A stretch of 64,000 bases of DNA. Source: Paraescarpia echinospica. Lineage: Eukaryota > Annelida > Polychaeta > Sabellida > Siboglinidae. This document shows, piece after piece, positions 56,101-62,370 of this stretch. The stretch spans positions 62,062,382-62,126,381 of the forward strand of contig CM034534.1 of NCBI GenBank assembly GCA_020002185.1, read 5' to 3'. The first letter of the stretch is position 1. Each line of letters begins with the position of its first letter. The position numbers were made by a program, and so were the translations under genes. The notes under the pieces were generated by a model. The model saw only the letters and a list, made by a program, of their open reading frames with translations, was not told where the DNA came from and searched no databases.

Positions 56101-58046
56101 TTTCACTTAGATGTGTACCGTAATGACCGTATGTTTTAAGACACCTTTGTAAATGTAATTATGTTTGTCCTTATGAATTGGGACATCAATTTTTCGTATT
56201 TCTGTTGAGTGCGTACCAACTTTTTCCCCAATGCAGATGCATAAAAAACAGTGTATCAATAAAATGTATTAAATTCGCAGACGTAAACAACACAACCTTG
56301 GGTGATGTAAATTACAGTAACACCAGCAACGATGTCGCCCTTCTCTCAGCTACTAGCTGGCCGTTATACCTTTAAGATACGCATCTAAAATCCTAGTTGC
56401 AGTCCCCCAATGTTTGTCTGTAATGTACAAAACTGCGTGATCTCTCGACTCTGCATTATCCCAAGACTTGCACATCATTTCACGTATAGTTGATTTTTTA
56501 ATCTGCATATATGGACATTTATCCAGCAAGAAATGAGCTACTCCCGGGGTAAGAGTGTAACGGACGACACCCTGTTAATACCAGAGGTAGTTCAGTGGGG
56601 ATTACAGGTCATTTTGTTGCATTTCTGCAAGTTTGTCTTCAATATTTTAATAATGTGTGTATGTATGTGGCCAGTATGGGGGTGGGCGGTAATGCGGGTA
56701 TGGGCAGTACTGCGGTAAAATAGGGTACATCCTGTCACTCAGTAAATAGTCTTCAAACAAGCGTGGGAAACTGGTGTCAAACTGAGGATGTAGTCACTAC
56801 ATATAACATTTGTTTCACGGGACATAGGGCTGTTCAACCACGCAAAAAATAGTTAGTAGCTGGGTAATAGACGAGGTAACCATGGTGAAGTTACAAAGCC
56901 AGGCTAACACCAGGGTAATAAAACAGGGATGACATGACGTCAGGATTCGTTCACGTCCCTAAGCATTGGGACAGTGAATCTGAGAATTATTTTTGTGCAC
57001 TATGTTTTGGGACAGCTGATAATTTAATTTTTTAAGTGTCCCAATACATACGGATATTGCGGTATTATGATATTTCTTGAAACTTCACATAACCATGCAA
57101 TGATTTTATGATGGCAACAGCATCTTCAATAAACATTACTTAATCAGTATCTCCCGTGGAGTCAGTCCTGACATTTTTAGAATGAAGAAAACAAGGGAAA
57201 GGGTTGGTTTTTAAAGGACAGGATAGTGATCTACATCTCCGCAAAGAGGTTTTGTCGAAATGAGATATGCAAATTAGCTGCGATGTCGCATACAGCTCAT
57301 AAAAGGATGCAATTAAAACTTTCAAGGGCACTAGATGCACATTAAAAAAGAACACCAATTTATTAGGCCCATAAAATGTGTGTGGTCATTTTAGAGGAGC
57401 TCTATTGTATTTTATGTGTGTTTTGTGGGTACAGTTCCTGTGTAATTAGGTGTCTAAAGACATTTAAGTTAAATGAATAAACCACCAACAAATTTGTTTT
57501 TTACCTAACAGTGGTACACATACATTATAATTTAGAGTGACCCCCCCTCCCCTAGTTAATATCCATTGTATCTCTGTTTGGCACCACTATGGTACTAATA
57601 ATCATTCTTTATTCATGATAATAATATAAATTGTAAAATATACTTAATCATCCTAATGGTTGTGAGTTTAAAACATAAATATACAGGAAAAATTAGATAC
57701 TACTAAAAAATAAAAATAAAAAATACTATCGTATAATTCAATAATATATATTAAAAAATCAATTAAATGTCATTAGTATGACGATATTTGCTGTGAGACT
57801 GACATGTGTGTTTCTGGCTCCAGGAAGCTGTGTCATGTAGTCGATCAGATCCGACACTTCAAACAGATCCCCTACCACTTCACGCCTGATTCCGAGCTCC
57901 AGGCGTTGCTACGTCAACGCATTGAGGAGCTGAGTCAGCAGAATATCCACGCACTCGCAGCGCAACACGACTCCAACGTACACAAGATCTCCAGCGGTGG
58001 AGGAATACAGGGCGCACTGCGACGCATGAGAAACAAGTTCCAGTGA
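22871..58046 (+). CDS. KNDC1: KNDC1 (very-KIND) orthologue, RasGEF with KIND domain; 21 exons, 5'-partial
   Basis: Seen: 21 exons with good splice sites join in phase to 1871 codons plus TGA. Residues count from the first visible exon. KIND domain about 46-190 (motifs LHETELWALCTEC, GYVSLDTVLI, DLRPLTSAVI). Low-complexity linker 283-840. Conserved block 850-930 (FAFDGYMENG, CDLYWQDELM). Ser/Asn-rich stretch to 1252. Coiled coil 1255-1331. RasGEF_N about 1345-1510. RasGEF about 1590-1850, with FIEMARMCRDLRNF and AILNGLENILVRQL. Known: mammalian KNDC1 is a neuronal Ras guanine-nucleotide exchange factor with two KIND domains, one of which binds MAP2 and restrains dendrite growth. Inferred: the KIND here is the second one, because a linker precedes it and its first exon opens in phase 0 behind an acceptor; the start codon and first KIND would lie upstream. 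Other RasGEFs lack a KIND domain with this order, so the family call is strong. Confidence 0.9.
23246..23258. repeat. Left copy of LINE target-site duplication
   Basis: TAGTTAATTAATT here abuts the LINE tail and recurs at 25926-25938 beyond the other end, as expected from target-primed reverse transcription. The motif is simple, so chance sharing is possible. Confidence 0.55.
23259..25860 (-). mobile_element. 5'-truncated, inactivated RTE-like LINE (APE endonuclease + reverse transcriptase)
   Basis: On the minus strand, endonuclease remnants (IQVYAPT, IVMGDFNAKVG) lead into reverse transcriptase (MKKGKAAGPDNITIEM, YVCFIDYTKAFDRV, GVRQGCVLSPDLFSLY, NYLQYADNTVLIAE) and a C-terminal tail that ends IANACDRHGT before the stop. 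The 5' end is cut inside the endonuclease. Decay: a frameshift near 25650, stops near 25275 and 24985, a TAG replacing Trp at about 23571-23573 and a TGA in the tail. The RT box reads YADN, not YADD (codons at 24030-24035), so a catalytic Asp is lost. It ends in an AAG-type short tail. It lies antisense in KNDC1 intron 1. The RTE clade is assigned from memory of related tails and could be a neighbouring clade. Confidence 0.85.
25851..25945. repeat. 34-bp tandem repeat at the LINE 5' junction
   Basis: The unit starts AGTATCCTAG (the LINE's last ten bases on this side) followed by TAAGCATTAATT and runs 2.7 times at 34-bp spacing (25851, 25885, 25919). The second target-site copy is in the last unit. 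This suggests slippage or template jumping during insertion. Confidence 0.7.
25946..28316. other. Intron 1, right of the LINE
   Basis: AT-rich, with scattered frames of up to 81 codons lacking domains. Nothing supportable. Confidence 0.55.
28317..28771. mobile_element. 455-bp terminal-inverted-repeat element, copy 1
   Basis: It starts GGGGTAAGACCACATTTAAA and ends TTAATGTGGTCTTACCCC, so the ends are inverted repeats of about 17 bp. It is almost identical to 30834-31289 (about a dozen differences by eye). A short minus-strand frame (67 codons) is shared by both copies but matches nothing I recognise. It is probably a non-autonomous DNA transposon. Confidence 0.75.
28772..30833. other. Spacer between the two 455-bp elements
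   Basis: 2.06 kb of AT-rich sequence without a long frame. Either plain intron or the interior of a larger composite element (see findings). Confidence 0.45.
30834..31289. mobile_element. 455-bp terminal-inverted-repeat element, copy 2
   Basis: Same element and orientation as copy 1, 2.5 kb apart, ending GTGGTCTTATCCC (one change in the inverted repeat). A one-base insertion (CATTACCTC against CATACCTC) lengthens the shared minus frame to 82 codons. Confidence 0.75.
31735..31865. repeat. Dispersed repeat pair, copy 1
   Basis: It contains TGTGTTTTCGTAATACATTG and TTGGTAGATCAGAGGC, matching 33285-33425. No coding capacity is evident. Confidence 0.45.
32229..32365 (+). CDS. KNDC1: KNDC1 exon 2: KIND middle
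   Basis: The acceptor is ATCCCCAG and the donor GAAAAG|GTAAGG. Two bases complete the split codon from exon 1. It encodes GYVSLDTVLITDDGHIDF and an acidic helix ending LYLAPELQEDGVITEK, the middle of the KIND fold. GC-rich codons stand out from the AT-rich intron. Confidence 0.87.
32873..33112 (+). mobile_element. tRNA-derived SINE, family B
   Basis: Its tRNA-like 5' end reads GGCTTCGTAGCTCCATATTT then AGAGCATTGGATTGTCGATC, with B box GGTTCAAACTC. It is followed by CTTGGGTAGTTTTCTTGTTG, shared loosely with the copy at 55530. It lies in KNDC1 intron 2. Confidence 0.65.
33285..33425. repeat. Dispersed repeat pair, copy 2
   Basis: It contains TGTGTTTTCTTAAACACATC and TTTGGTAGATCAGTGGC, the relative of 31735-31865, about 90 bp upstream of exon 3. 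Confidence 0.45.
33517..33675 (+). CDS. KNDC1: KNDC1 exon 3: KIND C-terminal half
   Basis: The acceptor is CTTCTGCAG and the donor ATTCAG|GTGATT, with phase 0 at both ends. TCLFGFAVLLWLAADYKM resembles the kinase-like F-helix of KIND, and DNADLRPLTSAVIQ the conserved end where kinases carry their RP motif. Confidence 0.9.
34109..34210 (+). CDS. KNDC1: KNDC1 exon 4: end of KIND
   Basis: The acceptor is CTGCTAG behind a run of TGACCT words, and the donor ACAAAT|GTGAGT. It encodes 34 residues (VCENYQRSQDMSS...AFGKTN) in phase 0, closing the KIND domain and starting a basic linker. Confidence 0.83.
34427..34480. repeat. Short tandem repeat, three copies, in intron 4
   Basis: GCTTTAAAAATGATATAT is repeated three times with small spacer changes. 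A second small repeat (AGACATTTACAGTACACCTG, twice) lies at 34904-34948. Confidence 0.8.
35736..36600. repeat. 18-bp TTG-rich minisatellite in intron 4
   Basis: The unit is of the type TTGTTGTTGACCATGGTG (variants GAGCATGG, GAGAGTGG, GACTGTGG), more regular after about 35990. Length divisible by three gives long spurious frames. It runs to within a few bases of the exon 5 acceptor. Confidence 0.93.
36604..36708 (+). CDS. KNDC1: KNDC1 exon 5: helical linker
   Basis: The acceptor TTGTTGTGCAG lies at the very end of an 18-bp TTG-rich tandem array; the donor is AAGCCG|GTCAGT. It encodes 35 residues of amphipathic helix (NILEEALEHEAVSQKAQLMD) in phase 0. Mixed codons contrast sharply with the abutting repeat, which supports a real exon. 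Confidence 0.8.
36905..37900. repeat. 24-bp minisatellite of SINE A-box-like units in intron 5
   Basis: The main unit is GCAGTGGCGCAGTGGCTAGA plus AGGT; shorter 22- and 12-bp variants occur. About 40 units, each with TGGCGCAGTGG, which fits the pol III A box TRGYNNARNNG. The array flows without a break into the SINE at 37866. Confidence 0.93.
37866..38210 (+). mobile_element. SINE family A, fused to the 24-bp array
   Basis: The tRNA-like head continues directly out of the minisatellite: GTGCAGTGGCTAGAAGGTCG, then B box GGTTCGAATCC at about 37926-37936, then the body (GTGGCTGAATGCTTCCCAGA, GGTCTGGCAGGGAGTAAAAT) and an ACTTATCTTTATTC tail. It lies in KNDC1 intron 5, sense orientation. Confidence 0.8.
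38285..38380 (+). CDS. KNDC1: KNDC1 exon 6: helical linker
   Basis: The acceptor is GGGGCAG and the donor AGGAAG|GTGGGT. It encodes 32 residues in phase 0 (LAEKQIKKCLHECLMEDIKH), predicted helical. Confidence 0.8.
38505..38700. repeat. AT-rich interspersed repeat, copy 2
   Basis: It matches 1435-1640 (AAATACATTTATTTCAGG, AAAACCCATAAACAATTGG, AAATAGATACAATAAAAAAAT). It lies in KNDC1 intron 6. Confidence 0.6.
39296..41099 (+). CDS. KNDC1: KNDC1 exon 7: long low-complexity linker
   Basis: This is an unbroken 601-codon exon plus one base, acceptor TTTTTTGCAG, donor ATGG|GTGAGT. It starts CRQPRLRSVRALFQSDNR, is rich in Ser, Arg, Gln and Pro, has a Met-Pro repeat near 40213-40275 (MPAMPHGTMPAMPHAPGMMP), and ends with an ordered block including IRDEFAFDGYMENGIEDLAM that continues into exon 8. 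The body looks disordered, probably a docking or phosphorylation linker (inference). Confidence 0.92.
42184..42337 (+). CDS. KNDC1: KNDC1 exon 8: conserved pre-REM block
   Basis: The acceptor is ATGACCTTCAG and the donor CCAGAG|GTACTC. It completes the Gly codon split with exon 7 and ends with two bases of an Arg codon. GEYILSLGSLKWETFQGAV then TEKYCDLYWQDELMTRLYEA is, from memory of the family, a segment conserved in KNDC1 proteins. Confidence 0.88.
42515..43087. repeat. 30-bp minisatellite in intron 8
   Basis: The unit reads CACAATAGATGACACATTGT plus ATCCGCGGGC, about 18-19 copies. Units before about 42915 have CACAATAG, later ones CACAGTAG, so there are two subfamilies. Both strands carry spurious open frames. 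Confidence 0.93.
43667..44618 (+). CDS. KNDC1: KNDC1 exon 9: Ser/Asn-rich linker
   Basis: The acceptor is TTCTTTTAG and the donor GAACCG|GTTAGT. One base completes the split Arg codon, then 317 codons. It begins GVVRKMRSKQPKTPP and holds a Ser/Asn homopolymer-like stretch (SNSSIRSSNSSSSNAS). It is probably disordered. Confidence 0.9.
44619..46118. other. Intron 9, left part
   Basis: AT-rich sequence without repeats or frames of note, leading to the 63-bp triplication. Confidence 0.6.
46119..46307 (+). repeat. Three 63-bp tandem copies, each ending in a splice-acceptor-like TTTTAG
   Basis: Copies at 46119-46181, 46182-46244 and 46245-46307 each begin CAAATTATTACAAGT and end TCGTTTA(A/T)TGTTTTAG. 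The third copy's AG is the exon 10 acceptor. Using an upstream copy would add 63 in-frame bases that end in TAG. Confidence 0.92.
46308..46443 (+). CDS. KNDC1: KNDC1 exon 10: coiled coil, first half
   Basis: The acceptor TTGTTTTAG is the last of three tandem 63-bp copies; the donor is GCAAAG|GTAGGC. It encodes 45 residues plus one base, a charged helix (KMAELNQQMSIEHRNRRKTQ) that continues into exon 11 as a coiled coil. Confidence 0.85.
46624..46724 (+). CDS. KNDC1: KNDC1 exon 11: coiled coil, second half
   Basis: The acceptor is GTTGAACAG and the donor CTCGAG|GTACAG. Two bases finish the split Val codon. SSEHKASMAKVLREMKETTQ followed by KLDHFDSCMKHLE completes the coiled coil. The intron before it is only 180 bp. 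Confidence 0.84.
47322..47518 (+). CDS. KNDC1: KNDC1 exon 12: entry to REM domain
   Basis: The acceptor is TTTGCACAG and the donor GCCCA|GTGAGT, leaving two bases of a Gln codon. It encodes MLYAEQWGLEHELLYALANC, then GQVLQAGMSLGLMAYLFAQ, the opening strand and helix of RasGEF_N. Confidence 0.88.
47540..47960. repeat. TG/CATG-rich microsatellite region in intron 12
   Basis: Long interrupted GTGTGT and GTGCATG tracts begin about 20 bp after the exon 12 donor. Open frames on both strands (up to 197 codons) are low complexity and not coding. Confidence 0.85.
48143..48401 (+). CDS. KNDC1: KNDC1 exon 13: REM (RasGEF_N) core
   Basis: The acceptor is CTTGTTTCAG. It encodes HALSDGYIHQFFYCYRYFTA and KARALDLLQVWLEGYYGVDF, both matching the RasGEF_N pattern. 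The exon must end at ATGAAG|GCAAGT, a GC donor, because the next exon is phase 0 and no nearby GT keeps the frame. Confidence 0.9.
48897..49052 (+). CDS. KNDC1: KNDC1 exon 14: end of REM and interdomain linker
   Basis: The acceptor is GCATACACCAG and the donor AAGAAG|GTTACT. It encodes 52 residues in phase 0, VVPVDASAESLLELMELCEE closing RasGEF_N, then an acidic linker ending SLDDQPVKK. Confidence 0.86.
50270..51610. mobile_element. Possible unclassified mobile element in intron 14
   Basis: AGTCCAATATAG(T)GATGAAAA, AGGCCAAAT and GAAATGTGG occur near 50311-50378 and again, in the same order, near 51120-51230. The block between is less AT-rich than the rest of the intron. No protein domain is recognisable and the ends are uncertain, so this is inference. 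Confidence 0.35.
52169..52495 (+). repeat. Two tandem copies of about 163 bp ending at the exon 15 acceptor
   Basis: Copies begin GCAAAACTGTG at 52169 and 52331, share AATTATGAC(A/C)C(G/A)GACAG and TTTCATACAT, and each ends in an ATTACAG-type acceptor. A further TTTCTTTCAATTACAG ends at 52147 just before the first copy. Confidence 0.88.
52496..52696 (+). CDS. KNDC1: KNDC1 exon 15: linker into RasGEF domain
   Basis: The acceptor TTATTACAG ends a tandemly duplicated roughly 163-bp segment; the donor is GAGCAG|GTGAAC. It encodes a basic patch (KLQQRSKSTRKLSMNSR), then FSLSDHTAQTLAEQLTLMEQ, the usual first helix of RasGEF. Confidence 0.88.
53265..53362 (+). CDS. KNDC1: KNDC1 exon 16: RasGEF domain
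   Basis: The acceptor is CTCTTTACAG and the donor CCACAG|GTCAGT, leaving two bases of an Arg codon. ELFELSHPVSYLNSKARGVS follows the LTLMEQ helix as in RasGEF domains (the 'L..I...E.L' region). Confidence 0.87.
53403..53586. mobile_element. Tigger/pogo-like MITE, copy 2
   Basis: The left end reads TACAGTCAAACCGTGCGTTA then GGTCACCTCAG; the right end read inward is TAGAGTGTAACCTCACAG. The middle (GAAGTGTAGGAAATTAATCC) matches copy 1. It begins about 40 bp after the exon 16 donor, in intron 16. Confidence 0.65.
54003..54150 (+). CDS. KNDC1: KNDC1 exon 17: RasGEF domain
   Basis: The acceptor is CCCCACTGCAG and the donor ATAAAG|GTACAA. It completes the split Arg codon, then encodes RLIDHAQNIACWVAAEIVSC, matching the RasGEF 'W...EIV' helix. 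Confidence 0.89.
54388..54715 (+). mobile_element. SINE family A copy
   Basis: It has an A-box-like CCCAGTGGCGTAGTGGTTTG, a B box GGTTCAAATGC and a body with CGTAGCTGAATGCTTCC and AATCTGACAGG. It sits in KNDC1 intron 17 in sense orientation. Confidence 0.75.
54800..54922 (+). CDS. KNDC1: KNDC1 exon 18: RasGEF catalytic core
   Basis: The acceptor is CCTTTCTTAG and the donor CTTCCG|GTAAGA. It encodes 41 residues in phase 0 with LSRFIEMARMCRDLRNF and AILNGLENILVRQL, the signature region of CDC25-type exchange domains. Confidence 0.93.
55400..55459 (+). CDS. KNDC1: KNDC1 exon 19: short RasGEF exon
   Basis: This 60-nt exon in phase 0 has acceptor TTTGTTGTAG and donor GTGAGG|GTATGT. AWRSLPSKSKTVFEELAAVR matches the 'W..L......F..L' segment after the catalytic helix. 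Confidence 0.87.
55530..55710 (+). mobile_element. Probable SINE family B, diverged
   Basis: TGTGTGGTAGCTAGGTGGTA then GGGTGTTGGACTGTGTCGGTC recalls a tRNA head; the B box is decayed. GACTTGGGTAATGTTGTTCA matches the family B body. It lies in KNDC1 intron 19. Confidence 0.5.
55806..55963 (+). CDS. KNDC1: KNDC1 exon 20: RasGEF domain
   Basis: The acceptor is CATTTGCAG and the donor CTAAA|GTAAGG. It encodes 52 codons plus two bases, including RRPTIPCVLLFLLHVQQLEI, equivalent to the 'PC.P.LG.YL.DL' segment though without the Gly, so probably a divergent helical hairpin. Confidence 0.9.
55964..57823. other. Intron 20
   Basis: 1.86 kb without repeats of note; frames up to 72 codons have no domain. 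An AT-rich tract with TAAAAAATAAAAATAAAAAA lies near 57703-57722. Confidence 0.6.
57824..58046 (+). CDS. KNDC1: KNDC1 exon 21: end of RasGEF domain, C-terminus, stop
   Basis: The acceptor is TGGCTCCAG. It completes the split Lys codon, encodes the last RasGEF helices (QIRHFKQIPYHFTPDSELQA), then a basic tail (GALRRMRNKFQ) and TGA at 58044-58046. The stop falls exactly in the frame built from the 20 earlier exons. Confidence 0.93.
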
Positions 58047-58870
58047 TGTGTAGGAATACGCTTGCAGGGTCGATGTGAACAGGGTGTTAAATGACAAAAA
58101 ATTAAAGAATTTATCAGTGCTGCCCTCTGCTGGGTGGATTTGACACTGCGGAGTTGCTATCTGGTGAATAATTTTGACAATAGTGACTTGTTTTTTTAGA
58201 AACCCAAACCATGGACAACTTACCAGTGCTGCCACCTATCAGCAGCACTATGATTATAATGCGCTAGAAATAGTGCATTATTCAACTTGCACAGTGTAAC
58301 TGTTTAAAGGCAAGACTGAAATATAGCATACAAGTCGCTGTCTTCCTGTGATCACTATTAATTAATCTTTCTCGTTAACTCATTCATCCTGTAATATAAT
58401 ATCATGTTACGTCTCACCAACATAAGAGCTAATTTGTTCTCATCTTGTGTACATTTTCTAGCAGTCTTCTTTGCACCGATAGGCTTGTTTTATGAATAGT
58501 TGACAATCGGTAAATTGTGATGCAGTTTTATTGTGATCAGATGCAATCATAATTTTTATGTACATGTTTTATAGCAACGGTTGCCTGACCTTTTATGCAC
58601 TCAGTGGTGAATGCATTTGAATTGAAGAGGCCAAAAGGAAGGCTTTCAGTGTCTATGCAATTTACGTGTAGGTTTGGGCACGTTTTTACATTCATGTGTG
58701 TACATAGTTTTACACAGGACTTGCAAGAACTGCTGACGTAGGCGTTGTGATAGCGGATGTTTATTAATAATTTTATACATACTAGATTGTACAATTTATA
58801 TACAACATAATTTATATATTTGTAACAGAAATTATTTCATCAATAAAAACTGTAAATATGTGTTTGTTGG
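58047..58870 (+). other. KNDC1: KNDC1 3' untranslated region
   Basis: No continuing frame follows the TGA. The sequence is AT-rich and runs to an AATAAA at 58842 with a TGTTTGTTGG stretch just after, so cleavage probably falls near 58860-58875. The right end is an estimate. Confidence 0.65.
58842..58847 (+). terminator. Poly(A) signal for KNDC1
   Basis: AATAAA followed about 17 nt later by the GT-rich TGTTTGTTGGCTTGG. This is the first canonical hexamer with a downstream GT element after the stop codon. Confidence 0.65.
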
Positions 58871-59174
58871 CTTGGTATTAATTATGTTTCCATGCAGTGT
58901 TGTCAAACTGTCACATTCACATCAGGGCATTTCTCTGCAGTATTACTCTGCTAATTCTTCCCCTGGATGTCCTAAGATATTTCCCCCCACCTTGGGCTTG
59001 GTTATATTCCCACCCCACTTCCTCTGCCAAACTGTTGTAAGATTGTGCTCCCTGTGACTGCCAACCTATTGTGGGATTAAGGAGTGCTGTGCCTTGTGAA
59101 TAACAGAGCTGTTTTGTCGAGATAGCAGATCTTAATATTAAGACAACATTTACCTCATCGTTTTGACTCGGGAG

Positions 59175-60050
59175 GGTCACTCCTCTACTGCATGTATTGG
59201 TAACTTGATTTGGGAGTCATTCTTCTATGGCGGGACACTTCTATGGCATGTATTGGTAACTTGACTTGGGGGTCATTCTTCTATGGTATGTATTGGTAAC
59301 TTGACTTGGAGGTCACTCCTCTGTGGCAATATTGGTAACTTGACTTGGAGGTCACTCCTCTGTGGCAATATTGGTAACTTGACTTGGAATGACCTCTGTG
59401 GCAATATTGGTAACTTGACTTGGGGGCTCACTCCTCTGTGGCAATATTGGTAACTTGACTTGGAGGTCACTCCTCTGTGGCAATATTGGTAACTTGACTT
59501 GGAGGTCACTCCTCTGTGGTAATATTGGTAACTTGACTTGGAATGACCTCTGTGGCAATATTGGTAACTTGACTTGGGGGCTCACTCCTCTGTGGCAATA
59601 TTGGTAACTTGACTTGGAGGTCACTCCTCTGTGGCATGTATTGCTAACTTGACTTGGAGGTCACTCCTCTGTGGCATCATTGGTAACTTGACTTGGAGGT
59701 CACTCCTCTGTGGCATGTATTGGTAATTTGACTTAGGGGGTCACTCCTCTGTGGCAATATTGGTAACTTGACTTGGAGGTCACTCCTCTTTGGCATGTAT
59801 TGGTAACTTGACTTGGAGGTCACTCCTCTATGGCATGTATTGGTAACTTGACTTGGAGGTCACTCCTCTATGGCATGTATTGGTAACTTGACTTGGAGGC
59901 TCACTCCTCTGTGGCAATATTGGTAACTTGACTTGGGGGGTCACTCATCTACAGCATGTATTGGTAACTTTACTTGGGGTTCACTATTCTATGACATGTA
60001 TTGTTAACTTGACTAGGGGGGTCACTCCTCTTCAGCCACGTATTAGTAAC
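59175..60050. repeat. About 37-43-bp minisatellite downstream of KNDC1
   Basis: The unit carries TATTGGTAACTTGACTTGGA then GGTCACTCCTCTGTGGCA, about 22 copies with length variation from CAATAT versus CATGTAT and from missing CACTCC. Minus frames of 78-90 codons across it are artefacts. Confidence 0.93.
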
Positions 60051-60059
60051 TGCCGGTAA

Positions 60060-61769
60060 GACCTGCAATGGCTAAGGGGTTGGTCTCATAAGTATGCAAA
60101 GTCCAGTCAAAAGTAATGCTATTCATACTGGTTCACACCATGACATGTGGAGATAACCAACTCAGCGTCCACCCACACATAGCTTTATGTATTTTTGGAC
60201 TTTGTATACTTATGCAAGCCCCCATGTCCGACAGACTTATCAATAACAACTTGCAATCCACATAGCATAATTTATTGTCAAACAAGTTCTACAGTTATAT
60301 AGTGACCATATAGAAGCATAAATATAATATAATCAACTGTGACGTCCATCGACCTACCCCCCTTCAGCACTTCGAAATGTGCTCCCAAAAAAATGCAAAC
60401 ACAATTTATGCTACACACACACATACAGTCTCGGCATCCCATTTAAAGTCGATAAGTTGCTTGACATGGGAAGTGCTGAAGGTTGAAGGTCAACCGACAG
60501 TTTTTTCCTCCAACATACACCTATATTTACATCAGACTGGTAGTGCGTCAACATTTGCCTTGCCATAAAAAAGATGTCCCCCCCCTACACCTGTACACCC
60601 TGCTGTAGCGCTACACCTGCAAATCTCGGGCAGCTTTTGCCGCAAACCGTTAAAAGGTAGATTAAAAAATTCTCGGTACAACATTAGACATTTGCAGAGT
60701 CCAGTGACAGAGCGATTTTCAGTTTGCGAACCGTCGCAATAACAGCCATCGTTCCCTGACCCGACCCGAAGTGATAATGTCAACGAATTATACAGCTATC
60801 TACAGTTGTCAGGATTATTTGACGCCACCAGTGATCGGTCAAAAGAATCGGTTGTAATCACTAGTACTCTGCTCGAGCCATTATAGACACAAAGATATGC
60901 GACAGACGTGGATGTGTCGTCAGCTACACTCGCTACACTTGCAGCTGCACGTCAGCTACATCAGCGGTAGATGTGGCTATACCATCAGCCCACTCCACTA
61001 CATTTCCAGGACACATCACATGTTCTTTATTTGACTCACTCTGTAATGTGTGCAGCAGTCATTACAGACACGCACATACACACAAGACACTTTCTGTTAC
61101 ATCTGTCACTTGACGACTTGCAGAGGGTGTTCCCCAAATCCCACTAACTTCTTTATGTCGTTCCTCGCGTTTAGTTCCTACACAAAGGTGCAAAATGCCC
61201 CAGAACTTGAAATTCAGAAATATTAATAACATTTTATACCCATGATAAGAGCATTTCTTTTAATATTATTGGTCACCTCCACATGTGCACAATAACGTCG
61301 TGTAAAAAAATCGACGCCATTTTCACATTTTCTACTTTCTTACACAAAAATCAGCTTCACCGCCGACATTATAACGACTGCGCATCGAGTCCTGCACAGT
61401 GCATTAGAAGACAGTAGGACTCCACATCCGTAACACCAGTCAAACATGACTTAATGTCGTGTTTGCTGAACCGTGATGCCACAGCTGACTGATCAGATAG
61501 TTCTGTAGCCGAGTTATGATGGAAGCAAAGCCTAGTCAAGAAATGATTCCCGCTTCTATAAGTGAAAGGATCCCGCTGTCTCCTGCATAAACGGCCAACG
61601 CAATCAGTGTCGTCTTCCGCAGACAGCGTCAGTGTCAACACCTTGACACGTGACGTTAGTGTCGACAACGATGACATGGATATTGAATGACGTCACCCTT
61701 GACGCGGCATCGTGTCGATTGAGTTGGCAGAAACTGGAGTGGCTTTGTCTGTATGTGCAGTCTATGTAC
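60060..61769. other. CpG-richer intergenic block
   Basis: CG dinucleotides are visibly more common here than in the introns (for example GACGTCACCCTTGACGCGGC near 61690). Frames of 83-102 codons on the minus strand lack motifs. It could be a 3' UTR or regulatory DNA; unresolved. Confidence 0.35.
60271..60276 (-). terminator. Candidate minus-strand poly(A) signal
   Basis: TTTATT on the + strand is AATAAA on the minus strand. It would suit the 3' end of a gene converging on KNDC1. Such hexamers are common in AT-rich DNA. Confidence 0.2.
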
Positions 61770-62215
61770 GGTCTGTGTAGTTGGTCTACGGTCTGCGTCA
61801 TCAGTCCACGGTCTGTGTAGTCTGTCTCGTGTCCTCTGTCAGCGGTCGGAGTGTCATTCATCCATGATCTATGATTCTGTCCATGATCTATACATCATCT
61901 GTCCATGATCTGTTAATTATCTGTCCCTGCCCTGTATGATTCTGTCTGTGGTCAGTCCATGATTCTGTCCGTTGTTCAACGGTGATCCATTCATGATCTC
62001 CGTGATCCGTCCATGATTCCTGATTCTGTCCCTGATCCGTCCCTGATTTGTGCATGATCTGTCCCTAATCTGTATGATTCTGTCCATGATCTGTCCATCC
62101 ATCAACCTGACCTGTGCATGGTCTGTCGAGGTCCTGTGTGGTCTGTCAAGGTCCTGTGGTCTGTGCGTGGACGGTCGGTCCATGGTGTGGATGTGGTCAG
62201 GTCGGTTCTCCGTCA
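61770..62215. repeat. Degenerate CTGTCCATGATC-type repeat
   Basis: Words such as TCTGTCCATGATCTGT, GATTCTGTCC and GTGGTCTGTC recur at irregular spacing. It looks like an old, diverged short tandem repeat. Confidence 0.65.
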
Positions 62216-62335
62216 TAGGTCCATGGTCTGTCCGTCGTCGGCGCAGCCACGCCAGGTCCTGTCCTCACGGCTCAAAGCACTCGCCTTCTCTGCTGGCAAC
62301 TTCCGTCTCTGCATCCACCAACTACTAGCGGCCAC
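62213..62335 (-). CDS. Very tentative terminal exon of a convergent gene
   Basis: On the minus strand an acceptor-like TCTTCCTCCTGCAG precedes 40 codons (VAASSWWMQRRKLPAEKASA...) and TGA at 62213-62215. The region down to about 60260 is richer in CG than its surroundings and ends near a minus-strand AATAAA. The plus strand is also open here (LKALAFSAGNFRLCIHQLLA), so the coding strand, if any, is unclear. I recognise neither protein. Confidence 0.18.
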   Translation of the reverse strand: MAASSWWMQRRKLPAEKASALSREDRTWRGCADDGQTMDL

Positions 62336-62370
62336 CTGCAGGAGGAAGATGACACTAGCATGAGACATCG

